A DNA stretch of 64,000 bases, from positions 1-64,000 of the forward strand of contig CANQBP010000001.1 in assembly GCA_947589415.1 (NCBI GenBank). The letters run 5' to 3'. The translations under genes were made by a program, and so were the position numbers. Below the pieces are notes generated by a model. It did not search any database. It worked only from the letters and a program-made list of their open reading frames with translations, and was not told the DNA's origin. Positions 9,320-18,920 of the stretch are shown one piece after another; the first letter of the stretch is position 1; the number at the start of each line of letters is the position of its first letter. Origin of the DNA: an uncultured Clostridia bacterium. Its GTDB lineage: Bacteria > Bacillota > Clostridia > Oscillospirales > Acutalibacteraceae.

Positions 9320-11650
9320 ATGTCAAAAAAAGGTTTAAGTATCGGCTTGTCGCTGGCTTTAGTCTGTACAGCAGCCACAGTTGCCGTGCCTGCTGCGGCA
9401 GAAAGCGGTGATACACCGAAATCGGGAGATAACAATACCGTGACTATCTATACAACAAATGATATTCATGGCGTTGTTGAGGGAAGTGATACAGCAATAG
9501 GTTTACCGCAGACGGCAGCGATAGCAGCATCAACCGAAAATGCGTTGTTGGTAGATGCAGGTGATGCAACTCAAGGAGCGTCGTTCGCAACAGTTTCGCA
9601 GGGATCGGATGTTATCCGTATGATGAATTCCGCAGGATATGATCTCATGGCGGCAGGAAATCATGAATTTGATTACGGATATGACAGCCTTATGGCGAAT
9701 GTTGAAATAGCGAATTTCCCGATTTTGGGTGCAAATGTTCTCTACAACGGCTCACCTATGCTTCAGCAGAATACCGTAATTACGGTAGGGGAGCATAGAA
9801 TAGGCTTTATAGGTATTACAACGTGTGATACGGCTACATCTACAAACCCCGCAAAACTCACGGGTGTTACATTCGCTGACGAGATCACAAGTGCAAAAGA
9901 GCAGATTGCAATGCTCAGCGACAGTACAGATGCCATAGTTCTTGTATGTCATCTCGGAAATAATTCGTCTGCCGTAGAATGTACAAGTGAAGATCTTTTA
10001 AGCGGACTTACCGCAGATGAACTTTCAAAGGTTACGGCAGTTGTAGACGGTCATAGCCATACAGTTGAGGACGGTGTGTTTGAGGGAACGTCTATACCCG
10101 TAATTCAGACGGGAACAGGTTTTACCGCATTGGGTGCGATTGAGCTTACATTCGATGAAAGCGGTGTTTCTGCAAGCGGCAAGGTTATGAGCTATGATGA
10201 TGCAATGAATTTTGAATTGACTTCCGAGGGTCAGTCGGTAAAGGAAGAAATTCAGGGTACGCTTGATATTTTCAAGGAAGAACAAAGCGCAATTTTAAAT
10301 AAGGAACTCTGTGTAAACGAAACACCTCTTTGGGGCGGATATATTTATTACGATTATGCCGAACCGAGAATCGTTGAAACCAACTACGGTGATTTTGTGA
10401 CAGATGCATTTGCTGAAAGTGCAAGGATATTTGCTGACAATCAAAATATGGATATTCCTGTTATAGCTGTTGAAAACGGCGGCGGCATTTCTTCCGCACT
10501 GCCCTTTGGCACGGTTACAAAGGGTGATGTTCTTAATGCATTCAACCACGGCAATATGGTAGAAATGCTGAAAGTTACACCGGCACAACTGTATGCCGCT
10601 ATTGAGGCAGGTCTTGTCACAACGGGACAGGACGAAACAGGTCTTTTGCTCAGGGAACGTGTAAGCGGCAGCTTTTTACAGATCAGCGGATTTAACTATA
10701 CCTATGATCCTGCCGGAGAAAGCGGGGCAAAACTGACTTCCGTTGTGCTTGATGACGGTACGGAGTTGGATCGTGATGATACAACAACGGAAATTCTTGT
10801 TGCAACAAATAACTATGTAGCCGCTTCTGCCTTTAACGGTGCAGAAAAAATCGGTGAACTCGGCGGCGAGGACATGATTGTGGAAGATTATATTTCCAAT
10901 ACGACAAGAGAGGGTACGATTCCGCTTTATGTATTGACAACTTCTGACAGAATAAAGATAGAGAATGATAAGTCACCCGAAAGCTATGAAGTAGTTATTC
11001 CTATAACAAACTTCGATAATGGCGAAGCAGTACCGGAAAACAAGACGGTTCGTTTGAGAGTTGACGGAAATGACTATGAGGAGTATGTAACAGATGCCGA
11101 AGGTAAGGTAAGCATTGTTGTTGAAAAAGGTCCTCATACGATATATATGGATAATGCAAAAGATCCCCGCCCCGTATATGTTAATAACTATTCGGGTTCG
11201 GGTACCGTAACAACAACGGACGGATATTATCATCTCGGATTTATGGTTGACCCGGCAGATTTTGATACGCAAGAGTCAAGTGATGTTGAGGAGTCAAGCG
11301 ACATCGAAGAATCAAGCGAAGTTGAAGAGTCAAGTGACATCGAAGAATCGAGTGATATCGAAGAGTCAAGTGATATCGAAGAGTCAAGCAATACCGAAGA
11401 GTCAAGTGATGTTGAAAAACCGAGCAGTCCGGAGGTTTCAAACGGTTCACAAAATTCCGGATATGAACCGTCTGAAAATACACCGAGCAATAATGAGTTT
11501 TCGTCTGCAACACAAGAGGGTACATCAAACGGTAATGTTCCCGTAACGGGTGAGGACGGAAATCCTGCTCCGGTACTTTTGGCAGTTCTTATTGCATCTG
11601 TCGGGGTAGCTGCGGCTCTTACATTAAGGCGCAAAAGAAATTATAAATAA
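9320..11650 (+). CDS. Secreted, wall-anchored 5'-nucleotidase / metallophosphatase
   Basis: A 776-aa exported enzyme of the UshA/YfkN family that should hydrolyse extracellular nucleotides or cyclic nucleotides. Order: signal peptide (1 to ~28, ending VPAAAES), metallophosphatase domain (TTNDIHG, ending the metal set with AAGNHEFDYG and VDGHSHT), 5'-nucleotidase C-terminal domain (AVENGGGISSALPFG, FNHGNMVEMLKVTP), a small beta domain (~550-640), a Ser/Glu/Asp repeat stretch (ESSDIE units, ~650-700), then VPVTG, a hydrophobic helix and the RRKRNYK tail. VPVTG is a deviant sortase signal (LPXTG-like). An AGGAGG ribosome binding site precedes the ATG. The gene has its own terminator and is monocistronic. 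Confidence 0.92.
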   Translation: MSKKGLSIGLSLALVCTAATVAVPAAAESGDTPKSGDNNTVTIYTTNDIHGVVEGSDTAIGLPQTAAIAASTENALLVDAGDATQGASFATVSQGSDVIRMMNSAGYDLMAAGNHEFDYGYDSLMANVEIANFPILGANVLYNGSPMLQQNTVITVGEHRIGFIGITTCDTATSTNPAKLTGVTFADEITSAKEQIAMLSDSTDAIVLVCHLGNNSSAVECTSEDLLSGLTADELSKVTAVVDGHSHTVEDGVFEGTSIPVIQTGTGFTALGAIELTFDESGVSASGKVMSYDDAMNFELTSEGQSVKEEIQGTLDIFKEEQSAILNKELCVNETPLWGGYIYYDYAEPRIVETNYGDFVTDAFAESARIFADNQNMDIPVIAVENGGGISSALPFGTVTKGDVLNAFNHGNMVEMLKVTPAQLYAAIEAGLVTTGQDETGLLLRERVSGSFLQISGFNYTYDPAGESGAKLTSVVLDDGTELDRDDTTTEILVATNNYVAASAFNGAEKIGELGGEDMIVEDYISNTTREGTIPLYVLTTSDRIKIENDKSPESYEVVIPITNFDNGEAVPENKTVRLRVDGNDYEEYVTDAEGKVSIVVEKGPHTIYMDNAKDPRPVYVNNYSGSGTVTTTDGYYHLGFMVDPADFDTQESSDVEESSDIEESSEVEESSDIEESSDIEESSDIEESSNTEESSDVEKPSSPEVSNGSQNSGYEPSENTPSNNEFSSATQEGTSNGNVPVTGEDGNPAPVLLAVLIASVGVAAALTLRRKRNYK
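11272..11420 (+). repeat. In-frame Ser/Glu repeat in the 5'-nucleotidase gene
   Basis: About eight degenerate 18-bp units coding ESSDIE/ESSDVE (GAGTCAAGTGATATCGAA-like). They form an acidic, probably unstructured wall-spanning linker between the enzyme and its anchor. Confidence 0.85.
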
Positions 11651-11671
11651 TCTTAAAATTAAATAATAATA

Positions 11672-11713
11672 ATCGGGAGAGTTATTTCAAAATGAAGTAC
11701 TCTCCCGATATTT
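11672..11713 (+). terminator. Terminator after the 5'-nucleotidase gene
   Basis: 11-bp stem ATCGGGAGAGT/ACTCTCCCGAT (11672-11682 with 11699-11709), then ATTTT. Confidence 0.88.
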
Positions 11714-11860
11714 TCGCTTATATGTTTACATAAATGACAGCAGTCACCATTATATCCGCTCATAGTTTTAAACCGCAATATTGCCGTTTGCTAAAAATCA
11801 GTCGAAAAATGCGGACAGAAACTAAATGTTCCGCAGTTGTCCGATAAATTACATTATACA

Positions 11861-11901
11861 AAAACAAGCGGCTCGGATAATTTACGAAAGCCGCTTGTTT
11901 C
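11861..11901 (-). terminator. Terminator after tRNA-Thr
   Basis: Perfect 12-bp inverted repeat AAACAAGCGGCT/AGCCGCTTGTTT. Read on the minus strand it ends in TTTTTG, just downstream of the tRNA. Confidence 0.85.
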
Positions 11902-11915
11902 CTGTATTTCTAAAG

Positions 11916-11988
11916 AGCTGGAAATGGGACTCGAACCCACGACTTCCTCATTACGAGTGAGGTACTCTACCAACTGAGTTATTCCAGC
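11916..11988 (-). tRNA. tRNA-Thr (anticodon CGU)
   Basis: Full cloverleaf on the minus strand. The acceptor arms GCTGGAA/TTCCAGC pair perfectly, with discriminator U. The anticodon stem CCTCA/TGAGG closes loop CTCGTAA, giving anticodon CGU, which reads ACG (Thr). The T loop reads TTCGAGT between GTGGG and CCCAT. The 3' CCA is not encoded and must be added. It stands alone, with its own terminator, divergent from the str operon. Confidence 0.95.
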
Positions 11989-12113
11989 ATATCGGACACC
12001 AAGTGCCGACTTAGATATTATATAATAAAGTTTTGTTAATGTCAAGAATTTTTAAAGAAACTCTACGTGATTTTCAATGACAAATAATAACAGGGAAATT
12101 TGAAAAATAATGC

Positions 12114-12143
12114 TTGACAATGGGTATGGAAATATGGTAGAAT
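12114..12143 (+). promoter_or_regulatory. Sigma-A promoter of the str operon
   Basis: TTGACA (12114-12119), 18-nt spacer, TAGAAT (12138-12143). It gives a ~160-nt leader before rpsL in which I recognise no known r-protein operator or riboswitch. Confidence 0.75.
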
Positions 12144-12312
12144 ACTTGATTGTAGGCTGAAGTCCTATATGAGTTTTTGTTGCCGTGAAAGCGTACAAAA
12201 ATGCTGAAGTATATATAAAAAATACGGCGACAATGTATAAAACGGCGTTTAACGGACAATCATCTGATTATCCGCTGAACATAAACAGAAAATAAGCAAG
12301 GAGGTGCGAAGA

Positions 12313-12735
12313 TTGCCTACGTTTAACCAGTTGGTTCGCAAGGGAAGAGAGGTTTCCGAAAAGAAAGCTAAGGCTCCTGCATTGCTCAAGGGTTGGAACT
12401 CGAAAAAGAGAAGAGCCATTGATCAAAGCTCACCTCAGAAAAGAGGAGTATGTACAGCCGTTAAGACAGCTACACCTAAGAAGCCTAACTCTGCTATCCG
12501 TAAGATCGCCAGAGTAAGACTTTCCAACGGTATTGAGGTGACATCCTACATTCCGGGTATTAACCATAACCTTCAGGAACACAGCGTTGTTCTTATAAGA
12601 GGCGGACGTGTAAAGGATCTCCCCGGTGTGCGTTACCACATCATCAGAGGTGCGATTGATGCACAGGGCGTTGCAAACCGTATGCAGGCAAGATCCAAGT
12701 ACGGAGCTAAGCGTCCGAAAGCAGGCAAGAAATAA
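12313..12735 (+). CDS. rpsL: 30S ribosomal protein S12
   Basis: Decoding-centre protein of the small subunit, 140 aa. The sequence [11 protein letters not shown] at the start, [20 protein letters not shown], the [13 protein letters not shown] loop and the basic C-terminus are diagnostic of S12. Positions where streptomycin resistance mutations occur read wild type (the Lys in TPKKPNS and in RVKDLPG). The start is TTG at 12313, not the GTG at 12304: AAGGAGG lies 8 nt ahead, and only this start gives the conserved N-terminus. First gene of the str operon; rpoB and rpoC are not upstream here, where tRNA-Thr lies divergent instead. Confidence 0.98.
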   Translation: MPTFNQLVRKGREVSEKKAKAPALLKGWNSKKRRAIDQSSPQKRGVCTAVKTATPKKPNSAIRKIARVRLSNGIEVTSYIPGINHNLQEHSVVLIRGGRVKDLPGVRYHIIRGAIDAQGVANRMQARSKYGAKRPKAGKK

Positions 12736-12882
12736 TTGCCGTATTATTCCAAAGGATTATGATTTTGAATAAGCAATACAGAGATGTATTATTTACATAA
12801 ATATATAGCCTCTGTTGTGCTGACGGAAGAAATCCTTTCGAGTACCTATGAAATCACCACTATTGTGAAGGAGGGAAGTAAA

Positions 12883-13353
12883 GTGCCAAGAAGAGGTAAT
12901 GTTGCAAAGCGTGATGTTTTGCCGGATCCTGTCTATAATTCAAAGCTTGTTACACGTCTTATCAACAATATAATGTATGACGGAAAGAAGGGCGTAGCCC
13001 AGAAGATCGTTTACGGTGCATTCAGTATTGTTTCCGAAAAGACAGGCAAGGAGCCGCTCGAGGTTTTCGAGGAGGCTATGGATAAGGTTATGCCTACCCT
13101 TGAGGTAAAGGCTCGCCGTGTCGGCGGTGCTACCTATCAGGTACCTATGGAGGTAAGACCCGAAAGAAGACAAACACTCGGTCTTCGTTGGATTTCAAGA
13201 TATGCAAGAGAGAGATCCGAAAAGACAATGAAAGAAAGACTCGCCGGTGAGATCCTTGATGCTGTAAACGGTGTTGGCGGTGCTGCCAAGAAGTGTGAGG
13301 AAACTCACAGAATGGCAGAGGCTAATAAGGCATTCGCTCATTACAGATGGTAA
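12883..13353 (+). CDS. rpsG: 30S ribosomal protein S7
   Basis: Primary 16S rRNA-binding protein that nucleates assembly of the 30S head, 156 aa (usual length). Starts [17 protein letters not shown] and contains [20 protein letters not shown] and [21 protein letters not shown]-like ends typical of S7. The GTG at 12883 with AAGGAGG 8 nt upstream is the start; the frame stays open for 33 codons further upstream, but those residues match no S7. It lies 147 bp after rpsL and 72 bp before fusA in the same transcript. Confidence 0.98.
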   Translation: MPRRGNVAKRDVLPDPVYNSKLVTRLINNIMYDGKKGVAQKIVYGAFSIVSEKTGKEPLEVFEEAMDKVMPTLEVKARRVGGATYQVPMEVRPERRQTLGLRWISRYARERSEKTMKERLAGEILDAVNGVGGAAKKCEETHRMAEANKAFAHYRW

Positions 13354-13425
13354 TAATCTGTACGGGAAACGTATGACACAGCAACGGCAGCCGTGTGCTG
13401 CATGAATAATTTAGGAGGATACATA

Positions 13426-15531
13426 ATGGGCAGAGAAGTCTCGCTTGAAAAAACAAGAAATATCGGTATCATGGCTCATATTGATGCCGGTAAGACAACC
13501 ACAACAGAACGTATCCTTTTCTACACCGGTATCAACCATAAGATTGGTGAAACACATGACGGTGCATCTACCATGGACTGGATGGTACAGGAGCAGGAAA
13601 GAGGTATAACAATCACTTCTGCTGCTACAACGTGCTATTGGGAAGGAACAAAGCACGATAAGGGCAGAAACAGAATAAATATAATCGACACTCCCGGTCA
13701 CGTTGACTTTACCGTTGAGGTTGAACGTTCACTTCGTGTACTTGACGGCTCGGTAACTGTTCTTTGTGCAAAGGGCGGTGTTGAACCCCAGTCTGAAACT
13801 GTATGGCGTCAGGCAGATAAATATAAGGTTCCCCGTATGGCATATGTAAACAAGATGGATATTATGGGTGCCGATTTCTACCGTGTCGTTCAGATGATGA
13901 AGGAAAGACTCAAATGTAATGCTGTTCCGATACAGCTTCCTATCGGTTCGGAGGATACTTTCAAGGGTATCATTGACCTTATAGAAATGAATGCCGATGT
14001 TTATTACGATGATCTCGGCAAGGATATGAGAGTTGAAGATATTCCCGAAGATATGAAAGAGCTTGCGGAGAAATATCATGCAGAGCTTATCGAACACGTT
14101 GTAGAACAGGACGAGGAGCTTATGGAGAAATACCTCGAAGACGGCGAAGAGCCCTCTATTGAGGATATAAAGAGAGTTATCCGTAAGTCAACCATTGATA
14201 ATACTATGGTTCCCGTAACGTGCGGTACGTCATACCGCAACAAGGGTGTTCAGAAGCTCCTTGATGCCATAGTTGACTATATGCCTGCTCCGACTGATGT
14301 TCCCGCTATAAGCGGTATCAACCCCAAGACGGAGGAAGAGGTTGAGGTTGAGTCAAGTGACGAGCTTCCGTTCTCGGCTCTTGCATTCAAGATTGCAACC
14401 GACCCGTTTGTCGGAAAACTCGCATTTTTCCGTGTATATTCGGGTACACTCAATGCCGGTTCTTCGGTTTACAACTCGACTAAGGACTGCACGGAGCGTA
14501 TCGGAAGAATACTTCAGATGCATTCAAACCACAGAAAAGATATCGAAACCGTATATGCCGGAGATATCGCCGCTGCGGTAGGTCTTAAAAATACTACAAC
14601 GGGTGACACGCTTTGCGACGAAAACCACCCTGTTGTACTTGAATCCATGGAATTTCCGGAGCCGGTTATCCGTGTCGCAATAGAACCCAAGACAAAAGCC
14701 GGTCAGGAAAAGATGGGTATTGCCCTCGCAAAACTCGCTGAAGAAGATCCGACTTTCAAGGCATATACAGATGAGGAAACGGGTCAGACTATCATAGCAG
14801 GTATGGGTGAGCTTCACCTTGAAATTATCGTAGACAGACTTCTCCGTGAATTTAAGGTAGAGGCACATATAGGTAAGCCGCAGGTTGCCTATAAGGAAAC
14901 GATACGCAAATCTTCTGACGTTGATGAGAAATATGCCCGTCAGTCAGGCGGTAAGGGTCAATACGGTCATGTTAAACTTAAACTTGAACCGAACCCCGGA
15001 AAAGGCTATGAATTTATCAATTCCGTTGTCGGCGGTGCAATCCCGAAAGAATATATTCCTGCCGTTGATGCAGGCATACAGGGAGCAATGCTCAGCGGTG
15101 TACTTGCTAATTACAATGTCGTTGACGTTAAGGTAACACTTTATGACGGTTCATATCACGAAGTAGACTCTTCGGAAATGGCCTTCAAGATTGCCGGCTC
15201 TATGGCATTCAAGAGCGGTATGAGAAAAGCAGATCCCGTAATTCTTGAGCCTATAATGAAGGTTACGGTAACTGTACCCGAAGAATACATGGGCGATGTT
15301 ATAGGAGATCTTAACTCTCGCCGCGGTATGATTCAGGGTATGGAAGCAATTGCCGGCGCTCAAAGAATTATAGCAATGGTACCGCTTTCGGAAATGTTCG
15401 GATACGTTAATGACCTCCGTTCCAAGACACAGGGAAGAGGCGCATACGTAATGGAGCCTAACAATTACGCTGAGGTTCCTAAGAGTATTGCAGACGGCAT
15501 AATAAGCGGTCGTGCGAAAAAGGAAGATTAG
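13426..15531 (+). CDS. fusA: Translation elongation factor G
   Basis: GTPase that drives ribosomal translocation, 701 aa. G1 [15 protein letters not shown], switch [13 protein letters not shown]3 DTPGHVDFT and G4 NKMD are all present, followed by domains II-V with GMGELHLEI and the C-terminal [20 protein letters not shown] signature. The start at 13426 has AGGAGG 7 nt upstream; a longer open frame upstream is not conserved. Third gene of the str operon. The following 117 bp hold a promoter of its own for tuf. Confidence 0.98.
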   Translation: MGREVSLEKTRNIGIMAHIDAGKTTTTERILFYTGINHKIGETHDGASTMDWMVQEQERGITITSAATTCYWEGTKHDKGRNRINIIDTPGHVDFTVEVERSLRVLDGSVTVLCAKGGVEPQSETVWRQADKYKVPRMAYVNKMDIMGADFYRVVQMMKERLKCNAVPIQLPIGSEDTFKGIIDLIEMNADVYYDDLGKDMRVEDIPEDMKELAEKYHAELIEHVVEQDEELMEKYLEDGEEPSIEDIKRVIRKSTIDNTMVPVTCGTSYRNKGVQKLLDAIVDYMPAPTDVPAISGINPKTEEEVEVESSDELPFSALAFKIATDPFVGKLAFFRVYSGTLNAGSSVYNSTKDCTERIGRILQMHSNHRKDIETVYAGDIAAAVGLKNTTTGDTLCDENHPVVLESMEFPEPVIRVAIEPKTKAGQEKMGIALAKLAEEDPTFKAYTDEETGQTIIAGMGELHLEIIVDRLLREFKVEAHIGKPQVAYKETIRKSSDVDEKYARQSGGKGQYGHVKLKLEPNPGKGYEFINSVVGGAIPKEYIPAVDAGIQGAMLSGVLANYNVVDVKVTLYDGSYHEVDSSEMAFKIAGSMAFKSGMRKADPVILEPIMKVTVTVPEEYMGDVIGDLNSRRGMIQGMEAIAGAQRIIAMVPLSEMFGYVNDLRSKTQGRGAYVMEPNNYAEVPKSIADGIISGRAKKED

Positions 15532-15564
15532 TTAATAATTTTTCCTAAAATTTCGTAAAAATGC

Positions 15565-15593
15565 TTGCAATTTGTTTTTATAATTGATAAAAT
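15565..15593 (+). promoter_or_regulatory. Internal promoter for tuf
   Basis: TTGCAA (15565-15570), 17-nt spacer, TAAAAT (15588-15593), about 50 bp ahead of the tuf start. It allows extra EF-Tu expression beyond the str operon. Confidence 0.6.
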
Positions 15594-15648
15594 AGGTACA
15601 AGGTGCATTGCATTTATAATAAATTTTATTTATAGGAGGTAATTTCCA

Positions 15649-16851
15649 ATGGCTAAGGAAAAATTTGAAAGAAATAAGCCGCACGTAAACATTGGTACTA
15701 TCGGCCATGTTGACCACGGTAAGACAACACTTACAGCAGCTATTACAAAGGTTCTTAACCTTGAAGGCGATGCTGAATTTGTTGACTATGCCAACATTGA
15801 TAAGGCTCCCGAAGAGAGAGCGCGCGGAATTACAATCAATACCGCACACGTTGAGTATGAAACAGATTCTCGTCACTATGCACACGTTGACTGCCCCGGT
15901 CATGCTGACTATGTTAAAAACATGATCACAGGTGCTGCACAGATGGACGGTGCTATCCTCGTTGTATCTGCTGCTGACGGTCCTATGCCCCAGACAAGAG
16001 AGCATATACTCCTTTCTCGTCAGGTTGGCGTTCCCTACATCGTTGTATTCATGAACAAGACGGATCAGGTTGACGATGAAGAACTTCTCGACCTCGTTGA
16101 GATGGAGATTCGTGAGCTTCTTAATGAGTATGACTTCCCGGGTGATGACATTCCGATCATCAGAGGTTCTGCTTATCAGGCACTCGCTTCTGACAGCAAG
16201 GATACTAATGCTCCCGAATATGCTTGTATCCATGAGCTCATGAAGGCTGTTGACGATTATATCCCGACACCCGAAAGAACAACAGATCTTCCTTTCCTTA
16301 TGCCTGTTGAGGACGTATTCACAATTTCCGGTCGTGGTACTGTTGCTACCGGTAGAGTTGAAAGAGGACGTATCACGGTTTCTGAAGAAGTTGAGATCGT
16401 TGGTCTTGAGGAAGAAAAGAAGAAGTCGGTTGTTACAGGTCTTGAGATGTTCAGAAAGACTCTTGACTTCGCAGAGGCAGGCGACAACATAGGTGTGCTT
16501 CTCCGTGGTATCCAGAAGAACGAGATTGAGCGTGGACAGGTATTGGCTAAACCCGGTTCGGTTCATCCTCATACAAAGTTCCAGGGACACGTTTATGTTC
16601 TTACTAAGGACGAGGGCGGCCGTACAACTCCGTTCTTCAGCAACTATCGTCCGCAGTTCTATTTTAGAACCACAGACGTTACTGGTGTTATTACTCTTCC
16701 GGAAGGCACAGATATGTGTATGCCTGGCGATAACGTAGATATGGACGTTGAGCTTATCAAGCCCGTAGCTATGGAAGAGGGACTCCGTTTCGCTATCCGT
16801 GAGGGTGGTCATACGGTAGGTTCAGGCGTTGTTTCTAAGATTTACGAATAA
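15649..16851 (+). CDS. tuf: Translation elongation factor Tu
   Basis: GTPase delivering aminoacyl-tRNA to the ribosome, 400 aa. G1 GHVDHGKTT, switch [18 protein letters not shown]3 [13 protein letters not shown]4 NKTDQ and the domain III ending [13 protein letters not shown] are intact. A TAGGAGG ribosome binding site precedes the ATG. Synonymous codon use looks highly biased, as expected for a very highly expressed gene. Last gene of the str operon; two terminator hairpins follow. The long open frames antisense to this gene are codon-bias artefacts. Confidence 0.98.
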   Translation: MAKEKFERNKPHVNIGTIGHVDHGKTTLTAAITKVLNLEGDAEFVDYANIDKAPEERARGITINTAHVEYETDSRHYAHVDCPGHADYVKNMITGAAQMDGAILVVSAADGPMPQTREHILLSRQVGVPYIVVFMNKTDQVDDEELLDLVEMEIRELLNEYDFPGDDIPIIRGSAYQALASDSKDTNAPEYACIHELMKAVDDYIPTPERTTDLPFLMPVEDVFTISGRGTVATGRVERGRITVSEEVEIVGLEEEKKKSVVTGLEMFRKTLDFAEAGDNIGVLLRGIQKNEIERGQVLAKPGSVHPHTKFQGHVYVLTKDEGGRTTPFFSNYRPQFYFRTTDVTGVITLPEGTDMCMPGDNVDMDVELIKPVAMEEGLRFAIREGGHTVGSGVVSKIYE

Positions 16852-16878
16852 TTTTGTTCACGCAAGTGGATAATATAC

Positions 16879-16916
16879 GGCTCTGTATGGTTTGTCCGTG
16901 CAGAGCCTTTATTTTT
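16879..16916 (+). terminator. Terminator after tuf
   Basis: GGCTCTG/CAGAGCC stem (16879-16885 with 16901-16907) followed by TTTATTTTT. Confidence 0.75.
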
Positions 16917-16923
16917 CAGGGTA

Positions 16924-16969
16924 AAGCGGCTGTTATATCAAAACATACAGTTTGATATAACAGCCGCTT
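16924..16969. terminator. Strong bidirectional hairpin between tuf and the AspA-like operon
   Basis: Perfect 19-bp inverted repeat (16924-16942 with 16951-16969) and 8-nt loop. It probably terminates the minus-strand operon ending at 17031 and backs up the tuf terminator. Confidence 0.8.
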
Positions 16970-17030
16970 AATTATAATCATATCAAATTTATCCGACCTG
17001 CAAAATAGTTGGGGGATATATCAACAAAAA

Positions 17031-17969
17031 TCATATGAGAACATCAGTGGGTATGATGCGGTAGAGGGGTGTGTGGGAATAAATTACGGGCTGGTCAGCG
17101 TGAAAGAAAATAATTCCGCATACGGGGGAAAGGATTTCATCTAATAACTCTCCCGAATACGGGTCGATGATTTCCGCAAGCCTTTCGCCCTTTCTTACTC
17201 GTGAATTAACCTTTGCATGGCGTATGAAAAAGCCTGATTTTGTTGTTTTTACATTTACAAGCCGACTGCCCTCAATAAGCTCGGATTTGTACCCTTCATG
17301 GCAATTGTATTCAATAATACTGCGCTTATTCAAAAAGCCGAGTACGGCATTTATGACCTCCGCCGCACTTTCTTCGTCTATCGTATCGGTAGCATTGGTA
17401 TAAAGTGAAAAAGCCTTTGTTTCCCATATCTGCCAGTTGTAATTAAGAGTTGTAGTATCATACGGTTTGGCGTTACGTCTGTAAACATAGGGCAGACCAA
17501 AGTCTTTTGCAAGCTCTGTATCCTCAAAACCTGTTTTCATCATTCTTACGTGCGGGATAAAACTTCCCTGCATATAAAAGCTCGTAAACTGTATTCCGTA
17601 TGTAAAATCATTTATATTGCGAAAAACCCCGTCCGCAATTCTTTGAGTGGTTTCTCCGAGATTATAACCGGGGAACATTCTGTTTATATCAGTATTATCT
17701 GTTGACCAGAAGCGCTTGCCTATGTTCATTGAAGCGGGATTTACACATGGTATGATAAGGATTGATTTACCGGTTCTGATCTTCCCTTGTTTTTCCAACT
17801 GTCTGAATACGGATATCAGCTTTGAGCATATGTAAACTTGTTGTACTTCGTTTCCTCTTGTAGCTCCGACTATGCATACGGAATGGTCGCCCTTACCGAA
17901 GCTGTAACCCTTTATGCGCATATTATCCCTATATACCGAATTTAGCTCGAACAATATTTTTTCTTCCAT
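17031..17969 (-). CDS. AstE/AspA-like M14-clan protein, predicted inactive
   Basis: A 312-aa protein of the succinylglutamate desuccinylase/aspartoacylase family, the same length as its upstream neighbour and clearly a diverged paralogue. It keeps the fold landmarks (IIPCVNPASMN, DINRMFPG, C-terminal beta domain with VRKGERLAEIIDPYSGE). However, the zinc motif HGxE reads RGNE (Arg38), the DxH histidine is Gln127 (GIQ), and the catalytic VVEMG glutamate segment is replaced by LYTNA. It therefore probably cannot bind zinc and may be a binding or regulatory partner of the intact paralogue. Last gene of a five-gene operon; 12 nt after the previous gene. Confidence 0.8.
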   Translation of the reverse strand: MEEKILFELNSVYRDNMRIKGYSFGKGDHSVCIVGATRGNEVQQVYICSKLISVFRQLEKQGKIRTGKSILIIPCVNPASMNIGKRFWSTDNTDINRMFPGYNLGETTQRIADGVFRNINDFTYGIQFTSFYMQGSFIPHVRMMKTGFEDTELAKDFGLPYVYRRNAKPYDTTTLNYNWQIWETKAFSLYTNATDTIDEESAAEVINAVLGFLNKRSIIEYNCHEGYKSELIEGSRLVNVKTTKSGFFIRHAKVNSRVRKGERLAEIIDPYSGELLDEILSPVCGIIFFHADQPVIYSHTPLYRIIPTDVLI

Positions 17970-17981
17970 TACAACACCTCC

Positions 17982-18920
17982 TTATGAAAGTATTCTTGCG
18001 ATAAGTGAGCCTTCGGAAACAATGGGGTATTCACGCAGTGTAAATACCGTACCGTCGGTTTCCGCCTCTATACGTTCGTTTATCTCACCTGTAAGCGGGT
18101 TAAGAATATCTCCTATATGCTGTCCCTTTTTTACATCTTTCCAATGCTCTACGCTCGGCAGGAATACTCCCGAACTGCCGGCGTTGATAAATGAAACCTC
18201 GCCGTCATCAGATATTATCGGTTCTTTAGGTGTTTTAACCTCACCGCTCCATATTCCCAACTCTTTCATAAGAGCAAAAATACCGTCTGTGAGTTGGTCA
18301 CCGTATCTTTTGGTTATACGCATACCGACTCCCATTTCTACGACAAGAGTGGGTGTTCCTATTATATTGAGCGAATATGCAAGAGTAGATTCAAGCACGG
18401 TAGCAGATGAATGTATCCATATATAGTCTAAATTCAGTTTTTTTGCAAGGGGTACAAGCATATCCTTTGACAGCTCGTTTATTCTGCATTGAGGTATTTC
18501 CTCAAGAAATATATTGCTTGCGTGTATATCAATAACTGCCGCACTTCCCTTGAGATCATCAATTATTTTTGAGGCAATGTATTCCGGCATAGAACCGTTT
18601 TCGGAGCCGGGGAAAAGTCTGTTCATATCAAGATCAAATCCGGGTATCCCTCTTGTTATGGAATCTATTCCCAGCGGATTGAGGGCAGGATATATGTCAA
18701 CTATACCCGTAAGACATTTTATGTTTTCCTTTATTCTCCGTTGGAGTTCGTAGCAGACATATTGTCCCTCAAGCTCGTCACCGTGCGTTCCCGTGACAAT
18801 ACTTATTCGCTTATCATTTTCGCTCATACCTTTTTCGGGTATGAGCCTGTTTTTTTGTATTACAAGCGTTTCGTCGATCGGCAATCCGACAGACGCAACT
18901 GTCTGAACCATTCTAATCAA
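17982..18920 (-). CDS. AstE/AspA family zinc-dependent amidohydrolase
   Basis: A 312-aa zinc hydrolase of the M14-clan AstE/AspA family, expected to cleave an N-acyl or amide bond of a small amino-acid-like substrate. The metal set is intact: His46 and Glu49 in THGDE, His133 in DIH, Arg101 in MNRLFPG, and the catalytic glutamate in VVEMGVG. A C-terminal beta domain (KGQHIGDILNPLTGEI) resembles a lipoyl/barrel extension seen in family members. It overlaps the transglutaminase gene by 4 nt (ATGA). Given its neighbours, I infer that its substrate is the product or precursor of the ATP-grasp enzyme in the same operon; the compound is not known. Confidence 0.85.
   Translation of the reverse strand: MIRMVQTVASVGLPIDETLVIQKNRLIPEKGMSENDKRISIVTGTHGDELEGQYVCYELQRRIKENIKCLTGIVDIYPALNPLGIDSITRGIPGFDLDMNRLFPGSENGSMPEYIASKIIDDLKGSAAVIDIHASNIFLEEIPQCRINELSKDMLVPLAKKLNLDYIWIHSSATVLESTLAYSLNIIGTPTLVVEMGVGMRITKRYGDQLTDGIFALMKELGIWSGEVKTPKEPIISDDGEVSFINAGSSGVFLPSVEHWKDVKKGQHIGDILNPLTGEINERIEAETDGTVFTLREYPIVSEGSLIARILS

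Noticed and set aside
11230-11634. Repetitive frames antisense and out of frame over the ESSDIE repeat
   Set aside because: They mirror the in-frame coding repeat; no start signals.
15532-16812. 426-codon open frame antisense to tuf
   Set aside because: Exactly opposite EF-Tu, Cys/Ser/Asn-rich product without motifs, no ribosome binding site; a by-product of tuf codon bias. The same holds for the long antisense frames over eno, fusA, hydA and the 5'-nucleotidase gene.
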